64,000 nt of DNA. It comes from Branchiostoma floridae (taxonomy: Eukaryota; Chordata; Leptocardii; Amphioxiformes; Branchiostomatidae). The DNA is taken from assembly GCF_000003815.2 (NCBI RefSeq), contig NC_049996.1, forward strand, positions 6,621,731-6,685,730. Direction: 5' to 3'. Below, in pieces: positions 11,623 through 23,000 of this stretch (the stretch's first letter is position 1; every line of letters starts with the position of its first letter). The position numbers were made by a program, and so were the translations under genes. Below the pieces are notes generated by a model that searched no databases, had not been told where the DNA came from, and worked only from the letters and a program-made list of their open reading frames with translations.

Positions 11623-13500
11623 GTACGCATATTCTCTATGTGTTTACATTGTACCTTTGTTTGTCAAGAAGGCTATTATGCTTTTTCCTGGTGTGTTCTT
11701 TCTTTTTCTTCTTCTGTCAGGAACCAATCAGAACCTAGAACTGCATTGAATCAATTAGAGCTTGTATTTGCATATTTGCTGTTATTTTTTCATAAACATT
11801 AACAATTTAGCGTTTTCGATAGGAAAACCTGTTTGACATTATTTTACTCGCCCATAATATTAGTGAGACTACAGGGAAAGCATTTTTTTGCGAAAATATT
11901 GTTTTTGTAGCACACGTTAATACAGGTGAGACTACATGTACAGGGAAAGCATTTTTTTGCGAAAATATTTTTGTAGCACACAAAAGTTGTGTCATAAAGA
12001 TTAGCAATAGATGACATGTTTATACAACAATGGTGATATCAAAACCAATATCAAATCGTCAACAAATAAGCTATTATAACAAAAAAAATTATCATTTTTT
12101 TTTTCAGAAGAGCAACATCTGCGCCTGAACTGACATACAACTCAGCTCAGCCTATGAACCAACAGTCAGAACTGACATACAAACCAACCGAGTCCATCGA
12201 AAAAACACCCCCCAAACCGCCTGATCTAAAATATAACCCTGGCTGTGTACCACGTACAAAACTCGCCTTTATAAAGACACACAAAACCGGAGGGACAACC
12301 TTTATGCAGATCCTACACCGCATCGCTTATCTTAAGGACCTGTCTATCATAATGGGTAAGAGCACAAACCACGGAAGTATCAACGAATTCTACCATCACG
12401 GTATCAAAAAGGAAAAATTAATACCCCCAAAAGAAAAATATTACGATATCCTAGCCTATCACACCAAGTACAATCGCGAAGTAACAGACAAAGCGCTCGG
12501 ACCAAACGCGATGTATATCACATTATTACGCGAGCCACTCGGCCAACTGCGTTCACAGTTTAACTTTTATTGGATGGCGAAGTCTTTCAAGATCACCGGT
12601 GAAAACCCTCTTTCACAATTCTTAAAGGATCCAGCGAAGTATGATCACAGATCCCCAGGGTATATGGCGACAAGAAACCCCATGTCTTCAGACTTGGGGT
12701 TTGGGAAGAAAGATCTGATTGCTCTAACAGATCAAGCTATGAAAAGTAAAGAAGAAGTATACTTCCCAAAACCTCCTCCAATGATAGAAAGTTTTATAAA
12801 GAATATTTCCTCACAAATGGATTTAGCTATGATTATGGAATATTTTGACGAATCTTTAGTACTTTTAAAGAGAATGATGTGTTGGGACCTACAAGACATT
12901 CTGTACTTCAAATCCCTTTCGTTTAACTACAAAGCGAAAGAAGAGGAAATATCGGAAGATTTGGTCAAAATGCACAGAAGATGGGACGTTGTAGACTACT
13001 TTTTGTACGATCATTTCAACAGGAGTTTCTGGAATCGTGTCAGCAAAGAAGAAGGCAACTTCTGGGACGAAGTCAAACACTTTAAGGAACAGAATCGTCG
13101 AATGCAGACGTACTGTCTCGGAGAAAATATCGAGAAAACGGACGAACAATCCAGTCTTGTCGTCGAAGAGACGGCATGGAACTCAAGGTTTCTTATAACG
13201 CCAGAATTCTGTACGGTAGTCAAATACGGACAGTTTTGTTTTATGACGCTACTACGGGATCGCGCGTTTCAGCGTATAAAGAACAAAGGCAAGCCAGCAA
13301 AACCGATAGATCCACTGAAAACAAAGATGAAATCGTTATACGAGAAACCGTTGTGTGAGATTTGTGACATTGTGTCCAGGGATTGCACCTTTAACGAGTA
13401 CCTGACTCATCTGTACCATGATAAGATAATTTCCCGCGCAAAAACAAGTTTCCATCCTTCAGGGATGGGAGGGCGAGGCAAGATTGCTGATCATGTGTAG
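11498..13500 (+). CDS. GAL3ST: Gal3ST-like sulfotransferase, array copy 4 (2 exons)
   Basis: Join 11498..11622 and 12108..13500, 505 residues; phase-2 intron splitting AG|A (Arg42). The start is the ATG at 11498, giving MKAAPP before a hydrophobic anchor (about 11-30). The stem is longer than in the other copies and carries a short repeat of ELTYN/ELTYK and a proline-rich stretch (TPPKPPD). PAPS loop KTHKTGGTT at 98-106. The 3'-phosphate motif is REPLGQLRSQFNFYWM, more divergent than in copies 1-3 (LGQLR for LSHLK). DLAMIMEYFDESLVLLKR and the CEICDIVSRDCTFNEY block are intact. This is the most diverged copy and may act on a different acceptor. The last ~115 coding bases are duplicated downstream. 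Confidence 0.9.
11623..12107 (+). other. Intron of Gal3ST copy 4
   Basis: A 485-bp intron. It contains a ~60-bp tandem pair (about 11866-11925 and 11926-11985) around the word AGGGAAAGCATTTTTTTGCG, each followed by GAAAATATT and a TTTGTAGCACAC motif. Confidence 0.65.
12108..13500 (+). CDS. GAL3ST: Gal3ST-like copy 4, exon 2 (catalytic domain)
   Basis: A T-run plus CAG ends at 12107; the first base completes Arg42. The frame runs to TAG at 13498-13500. Coding starts before the internal ATG at 12154. Confidence 0.9.
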
Positions 13501-13976
13501 CTATAGGTCAGGCTGTCTGCAGTTTTAGAACATTTCGCATGGTGGCAATTTGACCTTTTACGAGTGCCTGGCTCATCTGTACCATGATAAAATCATTTCC
13601 CGCGCAAAAACAAGCTTCCATTCTTCAGGGATGGGAGGGCGAGCACGTCACCGAAACGTACTGCGCCTGCGCGAACCCTGGTGTTTTGGGGCTTGGTTTG
13701 GTCAACGTTGCATTGAAATCCCGCTTGTTGCACAGTATATGTTAGAGACATGGTTTCATGCAAAACGTACACGGGATTTTACCCTTATATACGCACGTAC
13801 TTTCTTAAATGCGGCCCTTTAGTAAACCGGGGGTTTAGCAAGGTTTAGCATGTCTATACTTTTCGCGCAGGCGCATTACGTTCCGGTGACGTGCTGGGAG
13901 GGCGAGGGAAGATAGCGGATCATGTGTAAGTGGCACTGCCTGCAGTTTTAGAACATTCCGCATGGTGGCAATTTGA
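13387..13976 (+). repeat. Tandem duplication of the 3' end of copy 4
   Basis: Unit 1 (13387-13552) holds the last ~115 coding bases of copy 4 plus ~50 bp of 3' flank. Unit 2 (13553-13976) repeats it with about 90% identity by eye, but is split by the inverted-repeat element at 13643-13894. The second unit has no upstream catalytic domain and is not a gene. Confidence 0.85.
13643..13894. mobile_element. Terminal-inverted-repeat MITE inside the duplicated 3' end
   Basis: The ends are GCACGTCACCGAAACGTA.. and the near-exact inverse ..GTTCCGGTGACGTGC; the inverted match continues through CTGCGCCTGCGCGAA, about 32 bp with two mismatches. It is flanked by TGGGAGGGCGA on both sides (13632-13642 and 13895-13905), consistent with an 11-12 bp target duplication. 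The length is about 252 bp with no transposase, so it would be non-autonomous. A 9-11 bp duplication suits the Mutator-like group, but the superfamily is a guess. Confidence 0.8.
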
Positions 13977-14138
13977 ATCTTTTTCAGTACCATGGCTATA
14001 ACGTTGGTTTGTTTGTGTAGGGGCTTTGTAATATAGGCATATAGCTACTATACATTATAACGATTTACCTCATGTAATACCAGATTGAAGTGAAAAAGAG
14101 CTGCCACTTGGGACTTCAAGAATATTTATTACCTTGAT

Positions 14139-14225
14139 AATAAACTTCCTTTATTTGATGATTTTTAGATGTATCTATTGCAGAACCCTTGACATCATAT
14201 TCAATATGTAACATCAATGAATAAA
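14139..14225 (+). other. Candidate poly(A) signals, Gal3ST copy 4
   Basis: AATAAA at 14139-14144 and again at 14220-14225. They lie beyond the duplicated 3' end and its inserted MITE, so the mature 3'UTR may include transposon sequence. The rest of 13977-14551 is AT-rich with C and A runs and no gene. Confidence 0.35.
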
Positions 14226-14551
14226 ACAATAAACTATATTTCGAACGTTTCAGCTCGCTGTTATTATAAACCCAGCTCCCAATTTATTGTGAGGAGAAGG
14301 GATAATTGAAAAACAATGCATAACGAGGTTGAATGTTTTAGGCTTATCTTACAACATTGCATTTACATAGTAATCTATCATAGGCCATGTTGAATTCATT
14401 ATATGGATTGCATCTGCTCGTGCACCTATTTTAGCCCCCCCCCCCAATAAGCTTTCAAACATACTATACATTGTATGAATCAATTGAAAAAAATTTATTT
14501 ACCGTATATTGCAAAAACAAAAAAAAAAAATCAAAGTCAAAGAAGATGTGA

Positions 14552-17274
14552 AAGAGTAAAATAGAAAACACATTTCCGAAAATAGTTTCCTCGTATTGTT
14601 TATTATCTGCTAGACGTGAACTACAAAACCTTGCTAAGCTTCTTTCTAGAAATCCACGCGACCCTCATATTCGAGGATCCTATTTCGTTAAGAAAAAACA
14701 ATACACCAGGCTTATACGGAAAATCAAGAAAGAGCACAAAGAAAAGATATTTAAGCAACTAAATTCATTATCTGATAACAACCCTTCGGGCTTTTGGTCA
14801 CTTCTTAAAGAGTACAAATCTAATGATAAAACTGACGATCACGAAACGATTCCAGCTGAAAGCCTACACTCGCACTTCAAAAAGCTTTATGGCATAGACC
14901 CAAACACCTCGAAACCACGCAGCAGCTTTGAAACACACATAGAAAATGAATTATACAAGCTAGAGAAAAATCTTGAAAATAATCCCCTAGACTTCACAAT
15001 AAGCAAAGCTGAAGTTAAACAGGCACTCTCTAATCTTAAAAACGGCAAAGCTTCGGGAAGTGATCTCATTCGAAATGAAATGTTGAAGTGCTCATCAAAC
15101 ATTATATTAGAACCACTAGTCAAACTTTTTAACCTGTTCCTATCTGCAGGGTACTTTCCCCACGAATGGTGCACCAGCCACATTGTGGCTTTACATAAAG
15201 GCGGTACAAAAGACGACCCTAATAATTACAGGGGGATCTCAGTGACGAGTTGTCTAGCAAAACTATTCACTTCTATTTTAAACACACGCCTTACAGAGTT
15301 CTTAGACGAATACAAACTAATCTCACCCAACCAAGCCGGTTTTAGGAAACATTTTGGAACAAGAGACAACCTATTTGTCATGGATACCCTTATTAGTAAA
15401 TATACATCCGAAAACAAACGACTATATTCGTGTTTTATAGATTTTAGAAAGGCGTTCGACTCGGTTTGGCGAGAAGGGCTCCGCTTCAAATTACTCAACT
15501 CGGGAATAGGAGGGAACTTTTACAGTCTTATTAAATGCATGTATGAAAAACCCAGCACATGCGTCAAAACGTCATCCGGCCTAACACCTCCATTTGTTAC
15601 CAATAAGGGTGTCAGACAGGGGTGCAACCTAAGCCCTACCCTTTTTAATCTTTTTATAAACGACCTTGTTCACGAGTTAGATAATACCGAATGTTCTCCA
15701 CCCGCACTCAATAATTTATTAGTGTCAAGTTTACTATATGCAGACGACGTAGTTTTATTCTCTGAGACCGAAAAAGGACTGCAAAGCGCTTTAGATAAAC
15801 TAAACATATTCTGCACTAAATGGAAGCTCGAAGTGAATCTAAAGAAAACAAAAATTATCATATTCAACAAATCTGGCCGATTATTTTCAAAACAAAACTT
15901 TTTATTCGGACAAGAGAGAGTAGACATCGTATCTTCATATTGCTACCTAGGTATCACCATAACATCATCAGGTACCTTTTCATTAGCCAAAAAACAATTG
16001 TCAAACAAAGCGCGCAAAGCCATGCACAGCTTCAAATGTCTAACCCGTTCATCAGTCTCACCCGATAGCCTACTAAGAATATTCGATTCCTGTGTTAAAC
16101 CCATTCTGTTATATGGCTGTGAAATTTGGGGTACCGAGAAATTAAATGATACATCTCCGATCGAAATTACACACAACCAATTCTGCAAGAACATTCTGGA
16201 GTCTCAGAAATANNNNNNNNNNNNNNNNNNNNNNNNNNNNNNNNNNNNNNNNNNNNNNNNNNNNNNNNNNNNNNNNNNNNNNNNNNNNNNNNNNNNNNNN
16301 NNNNNNNNNNNNACAAAGCGCGCAAAGCCATGCACAGCTTCAAATGTCTAACCCGTTCATCAGTCTCACCCGATAGCCTACTAAGAATATTCGATTCCTG
16401 TGTTAAACCCATTCTGTTATATGGCTGTGAAATTTGGGGTACCGAGAAATTAAATGATACATCTCCGATCGAAATTACACACAACCAATTCTGCAAGAAC
16501 ATTCTTGGAGTCTCTAGAAATAGTAGTAATTTAGCATGTAGGTCCGAATTAGGTAGATTTCCACTAGACATAGATATTTCCGTTCGACTTGTAAAATATT
16601 GGTTGCGTTTAACACAAATGGATTATACTAAGCATCCATTACAAGTAAATGCACTCTTGGAACAGCATAACTCCGTCGTAAACGGCCGGAGAAGATCATT
16701 GTTGCAGCGTGTTAAAGAAATACTTGATTATAGTGGATATTCTTATCTCTGGTACTCTGATAACTCACTCTATGACCCTGTATATGTATGTAATATGATA
16801 AGGAACAGAATTACCAATATGTATATCCAGACGTCAATACATAATATAAGTATAGATACCGGTAAGCTGAGATTCTACAAAACTTGTAAATCCGTATACG
16901 CTAGAGAGAAATACTTAGAACTAGTTGATTTCGAGCTGCGCTCCGCAATAAGCAAAGTCAGAATTAGCGCTCATCCTCTAGAAGTGGAAAGAGGGAGATA
17001 CAAGAGATTACCAGTGTGTGAAAGGATTTGTAAATATTGTACATCTAAAGCAGTGGGAGACGAAACACATTTCATTTCCAAATGTTCATTCAACGAAACC
17101 GAAAGAATCACCCTGTTTAGAGAAGTCACAAAGACTTATCCCAACTTCCCCACATTGACAGACAAACAGAAGGCCACTTTTCTCTTGAAATCGCAGAACC
17201 CACAAATTTTAGAAAATGTGGGGCTTTTCGTCTCCCTCTGCTTCCAAAAAAGAAGTCAAACCCAACCTGCTTAG
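14552..17274 (+). CDS. LINE ORF2 fragment: reverse transcriptase plus Cys/His C-terminus
   Basis: Partial protein lacking its N-terminus. A basic, helical-looking linker precedes the polymerase palm; thumb and C-terminal zinc-knuckle-like sequence follow. Frame 2 before the gap (M at 16022) and frame 1 after it (M at 16330) start the same peptide MHSFKCLTRSSVSPDSLLRI, which shows that the gap flanks are the same stretch twice. Confidence 0.8.
16005..16509. other. Assembly gap (16213-16312) with duplicated flanks
   Basis: Exactly 100 N. Bases 16005-16212 recur at 16313-16515 with an offset of 308. The copies are identical except for the last ~20 bases before the gap, which show single-base indels as in a low-quality read end. 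This is most likely an unmerged overlap, not a real duplication. Confidence 0.85.
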
Positions 17275-17400
17275 AAATAGCCAACACTAGTATTAGATTA
17301 GAACATTGTTTATGACTGTCCATTGTCACTATGTGTATACTATGTACTTGCAATTAGCCCTCGGGCACGAACTTGCAAATAAACTTCACTATTCATTATA

Positions 17401-19535
17401 ACATACAATGTGTGTTCAGTCATTTGTTCAACCTCCCTGACACTTACTAATAGATTTCATGATTCCAAAGCAACTTTTATTCGCCCGCACGCATAATTTT
17501 TTTTTTTGGGTTCCCAAAGGGTGCTATTCATAGAATGGTACAATATGGCCTTACCGACGCAAACTATGACATTCAGTATATCCAAAAACCCTTCCCCAAC
17601 GCAATTTCTGATTTGTCCCGAGCACATATTCATGAATATGAGGGTACATAATGAGATCTGAAATGACATCATATTAGTGGCTTTGATCTTTTTGTGCAGA
17701 TCATATATCAAATTATATCCATCTAACGTCACGGCGTCATAGTTTGAATATTGATTCGTTCATAAATGCAATGAATAATTCATACTAAACAAGCAATTTG
17801 TGTTTAATTTTTGCGGTATTTTAGAGCATTTCAACTCTTTGGTACAATATTGTCACTTCTCAATTGAATGTCGCAATTCATTGGTCTTACACATATATAT
17901 CAATGTGTTTCTTGCATATGAAATTTTACATTATTTGAGACTTATGTTTATGTTTTTAATGTTGATGTTTTGACCCGTGTCAAGGTTGCATTACTTCACG
18001 TTACTGGAATGTAGTTTTTACATACAACCTCTTCCCTGGAGATATGTTTTTGGCATAACTTATTGCTCGGGCCGTCCTAAAGGTTGTTTGGAGAGTGGTT
18101 TCCTACGAAATCTAATTTACCAGACGACCCATCTGTGAAAAAGATCGTCCGTTTCTACATTTAGTTCGATCGGAGAGGCTAAAACTAATTACGTGGCGCC
18201 AAGAGAGCTTTCCCCCATTCATTCCAACGGAGCCTCATTGGAGGATAGGGAATTTCTCTCAGTACATTTTGGCGGGAAGGAGAGGGGCCATCTTGTTTTC
18301 CCTGCAAAGGGGTTGAAAATATCGTCTGAAATTGACGTTCTGAGGTAATATTGTCGTCAGAAACGGGCCAACATCCTTGGATTGTACAATGGATGCCGCT
18401 GCACAGTCTGATACGCCGGAAGTGGTGAAGNNNNNNNNNNNNNNNNNNNNNNNNNNNNNNNNNNNNNNNNNNNNNNNNNNNNNNNNNNNNNNNNNNNNNN
18501 NNNNNNNNNNNNNNNNNNNNNNNNNNNNNNCATCTATCTAACATGCATTGTTTACCATCGTTCAATGTAACGTTCGCCATGTATTGTATAGATTCCTACA
18601 GAGTCAGAGCACTGTTGCCAGCAAGTCGATGCTTTGAGCAAGTCCTAATTCACAGCTTGTCTAGAATGCCAATATAGTTCCCTTATGTATTGGCCAGCAT
18701 TGATGTTTAATTTAGGAGCTATGGGGGTCTACGGAGAAGGGGTGTTACCGTTCAAATGTCAAAACGCCGCCGCCCCTAAAATCATCTCACTCAAAGACTT
18801 AGCTCTCACTGTTTTCTACATACGGGTACTAAAATCAACATGGCGACCTTAGTCTCCAGTCTAAACCATATCCACAAATGGTTCTCTTTCATAGATGTTA
18901 TCTTCGTAAGAGGGATATAAAAGGGGGCTGGGCCCCTTCAAATTTGAATTTTAAAATCCCATTGTAGATATTGACCTGTAGTAAGGCCGTTAATTTTGTT
19001 ATTGTACGTGTGGGGATTTCAAAAGATATCCACAATATCAGCGTACACTTTAAAGTCGTAAATAATATTTAGTTTAATCTTCAACAATTTATCATTTTAA
19101 AGCAAGGAATGTCAAGCTAGCGCTGTGCATTTGAGTATTTTATTATGATTTATAAAAACACAAATAGTGTGGCGTTTAATAACATGAGGTATGACCCTAG
19201 GGATGTCACTAATAATATGTCAGTGCCGTGTATTGATGCCTGGGGTGATTTTGCATTCATGGCGTGTGCTGGGTAGGATTCCCGGTGAGATATATTGCCT
19301 AAACCTATTACCGTACGCCTGGGCCCTGCATGTGCTGTATTCATGTATTCCGAACACATCGTGTAACGCCGTAAACATTACCGCTATCAGTGCGTTAGTT
19401 TGACCTACATCGCACTGCATACATTTCGTCTGAGGTTGGCCTTGCTTTCCATTCAATCCTGTGATTTCTGCAAGCTTCGTTGTTGACTTTCCCTAAATCA
19501 CGAGGCCAAGTTTTTGAACAACCGTCTATCTAAGT
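17401..19535. other. Intergenic and CRMP upstream region
   Basis: No coding region is supported. It contains a 100-N gap at 18431-18530 without an obvious overlap of its flanks. The promoter and any untranslated first exon of the CRMP gene probably lie here, but no TATA box or clear start site could be assigned. Confidence 0.4.
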
Positions 19536-20066
19536 ATGGCTGAGTCCAGGGATGTTTCTGATACCGCATCGGTGAGGTCAGACTCCTCGGCAACCCCCTC
19601 CCCTCGCACCGCCCGTAGAAGACACCTGGCTATGTTCGGTAACATCGTGGATCCTAACGAAGGGAAATCGTTGGATTTCGGCAGCGAGAGAAGCTCACGT
19701 AGGGGGTCGGGTAGCTCTGCAGGCTCCAACCCCCCATCTAACCCCGGGAGCGCCCCCCACACCCCTCCCCGTACCCGCCGTCTCGGCCCTTCCTCAATGT
19801 TCGGCCAACTCGTGGACCCAGACGAAGGGAAATCTCTTCAGTTCGGCTCCGAGAGAAGCTATGGTAGCAGACGGGGATCCTCTAGTTCCAACAGCGCCCA
19901 CGAAAACGGCAACACCTCCCCTAAAGACAAGAAAGAGGAGAATGAAGAAGAGGATCCGAAAGAGATGGAGGTAGGAAAAGAAGAGGAGGAGGAGAAGAAA
20001 GAAGAACACGTGGAGCCAGCTCCCAAACCTAGGGTTAAGATGGAGGAAGTAACCATGGAGCAGACG
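19536..20066 (+). CDS. CRMP (DPYSL): CRMP exon 1, long-isoform N-terminal region
   Basis: 177 codons, phase 0, ending EQT before donor ACG|GTATAT. Rich in Ser, Arg and Pro. It holds two copies of a module, [20 protein letters not shown] (33-52) and [20 protein letters not shown] (88-107), each preceded by a Pro-Arg stretch and followed by SRRGS. Residues about 129-166 are Lys/Glu-rich. The module resembles, from memory, a single motif in the head of vertebrate long CRMP isoforms. Several SP/TP sites could be kinase targets. Confidence 0.85.
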
Positions 20067-23000
20067 GTATATATCAACATCACTATCATTTTCTCATAAA
20101 TATGTCACCACCTTTAGCTAAATCCTTTCAAAATTCAGCCCAAAAAATCACCATCAATTTTACATAATTTGCAAAAAATCGCGTTACGAAAACAATGAAC
20201 GCTTGCAACTTTGCATTTTACGTATTTTGTATGTATGATAGAAATATTTCAGAAAAGGATATCTTTTTCCTTTCTCAATGCGTGAAATAATGATTCCGAC
20301 CCCGGCCATGATAATGATGTTCATCCATCTACCATGTATAATTTCCAGCGCTATGAATACTGAATAGCCCATCCATCCATGCACATGCCATAATTACTTA
20401 ATCTGTTTCTGTCAATAAAACTAAGGCATTCTTTCCTATTCTAACCAAGTCTACATTTTGAAACAAAAATTCATTCGAGAACTCTTCATATCTTCATAGA
20501 TCTAGAGGATTTGTATTGATTCTTTCCTAATGTTTGATTCAAAATTGGCGACAATCATATGGATGTCTGTGTACTGGTAATTCGCTTTTCTTGTCATGCA
20601 TTTTTATTGCATTAGCTAATCTTGTTATCAAGCTAACTGTACGCCTGGCTATCTCTAGTGCGAGCTACAGAGAATGATTCATATCTAAATGTTAGCATAA
20701 TCTGATATAATGTTAGTGTTAACGATGGATATAAACAAAAAAAATGCTTCCCGATTTCGTTTTTCCCGTCCACCTACCATTCCGTGGGGGGGGGGGGGGC
20801 ACTGAGTCAGCCATTTTTATTACCCAGCGGCCCCTTTGATGGGTCACGTGACCGTGACCGACTGCCCTATGAATTACGACAGTAAGTGGGACACGTACCA
20901 GTGTGCTTTGGTTTACGAGCACGGAAGAAAAGGCGGAGAAATCGCAATTTTATGGTCGGCACTATTTCATAATCCCTCACAATGGCAACCCTTTGGCTAA
21001 GCATATTCCACCTGTAAAGAGGGTAGCAATTTCACACCGGGGGTTAGTCATTAAAAACCGTATATAATCGGAATAAATAGACATGGACACAATATGGGTA
21101 ACGCATGTATGTATATCGTGACCATAATTCAGTCTTGGTCATTTTATTATCTTTCCTTCTTATCATAGTATTTAAGAACATAATCATCTAATTGCATATT
21201 CGTACTGTGTATAGATAGGAAACTCCAGACTGATTAATGACTGTAAAGCTAGCAGCTAATTTGATCGCAATTCCCTGCGGAATCACTTAACTGAATTGAA
21301 AGCGGGACCGTTACCATATATGGAACATTGGTTCCTACTGCCAATGACTGACTCAGAGGTAATATTACTTGTAAGTCACCTTGCCAAGTCTTGACTTTTA
21401 TCTTAAACCAAGGGAGTTTTTGACAAGATTAGGTTTCCAGACAAGTACAATTTGAAGGACATGCGGAAATATAGAATGACATTTTTTATTAATACAAAGA
21501 CTTCTTTGATAAGTATCAACTCTCGCAAGCCAAACCCAATGCCATAGTTACATGTTGCAGTACGTTTTATTGAGGTATTTCTAATACAAGGGTATTCCTT
21601 ATGTGCTTATACGTTAGCAATTTATTCGTTAGCAATTTGGGACAGTAATATTCAGTTAACTAGAAAATCTCTGATTTTTTCAGACATCTACAAATAGCTA
21701 CAATAAACAGGCTACACTGAGTATAGAAATATAGTCAATATTTTGGGGCAGATATTGGGAGGGGGCCACAGTATATTCCTAATACTCAGCCATGCGAAGC
21801 CATGACAGGGGACCAATGCACAATCGTAATGACTGCACAATTAGTATTTCATTTCTTTCTATCATGCTGCATATATTATTCAGACCACAATTTGGCTCAG
21901 TGTTAACGAAATCACGGAAAAGCATCGTCATAATACAAGGCAAATATGGTGAATTGATAATGCTTTCAAAATTACATATAGGAAAAAACTGACACCAATA
22001 CCAAAGGTATGGTCTAATTACCTGATAAATCGTTACTGGAAAATACAGATAAGGCGACCGCAGTCAAACGCTAAGGAAGTTTAAATTTACCTAACAATAG
22101 TGCTGACATATCTACTTGTTAGTTTGACAGTCTGTAAAACTTATTTACGGTTCTGCTATGGATACCCTTGTAATGACCCATTTTAATGTCTGCCTGCAAT
22201 TCGTCAAACTATCCAATATTGCAACTGTCCCTGACGCTCTTGGTTTAGTAATGTGCCATGTGTGCAGAAATACCCGATAAGTAGGTCATACATTAATATG
22301 GTAATATACAGCAACTAAGTGAAGCGTATTGGAAATAAATTACGTACTACAAAGAACCCTCTTTGATTAACATATTGCGTTGTTTACCAATATGCACATT
22401 AAAAATAAAGCAGAAGACCCATAATACATGCAATAAGTACCAGGGGCTGGATTTGTAAAAAAATCAAGTTCTACAAGGAGCCCTCAATATATTTTGATAA
22501 TAGTATTGCGGATATACAAATTATGCTATAAGACCCTTAATAACAAGTGCCGAATGCCGGATACTGTGAAATAAATCAAATTCTACAATATAGAGCCCGT
22601 ATGATTTGATACACTACATTGCTTACCAAAATGTACATACAAAATATGGCGCAAGGCCCTTGCTAGCAAGTATCGAGTGCCAGATATTGAGAAATAAATC
22701 TACAAAGAACCCAATATATTTCAATATATTGCATCGTGTACTAGAATATGCATACACTATACTATCAGAACCTTAACTTAATAACAAGTGATAAATGTCT
22801 GATATTGTGAAATAGGCACTACAAAGGAACTTCTATAATTTGATATACTGCATTATTCACCAAAATGTGCATACAAAAAATATAATATAAACCCTTAGCA
22901 CATAGCAAGCATATAACATAACATTACTAACCAAAATGTACTTACAAAATCGTCGGAATCTATTTGCAAGGGGGTACCGCTCTGCTACAATAATAGTAAC

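Larger units (their letters stand above)
14552..17400 (+). mobile_element. 5'-truncated non-LTR retrotransposon (LINE)
   Basis: One open frame from about 14552 to 16212, resuming after the gap to TAG at 17272-17274, followed by a short 3'UTR with AATAAA at 17378-17383. The endonuclease domain expected upstream is missing. The reverse transcriptase blocks are clear: FRKAFDSVWREGL (first catalytic Asp), VRQGCNLSPTLFNLFIND, and YADDVVLFSE with the DD pair. The C-terminal part carries a CxxC..H..C cluster (ICKYCTSKAVGDETHFISKC). The style fits the jockey/CR1/I-like groups; the clade cannot be fixed without a phylogeny. No stop or frameshift is seen if the duplicated gap flanks are collapsed, so the insertion looks young. 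Confidence 0.85.

Noticed and set aside
13550-13822. A possible fifth sulfotransferase gene
   Set aside because: Only the last ~40 codons of copy 4 are duplicated and the frame then enters the inserted MITE; no catalytic domain precedes it.
19150-19456. Small open frames just before the CRMP start
   Set aside because: Overlapping on both strands, no family or splice support; most likely promoter or leader sequence.
22325-22950. CRISPR-like array because of regular spacing
   Set aside because: Units are fully degenerate with no invariant short repeat and unique spacers, and the DNA is plainly eukaryotic.
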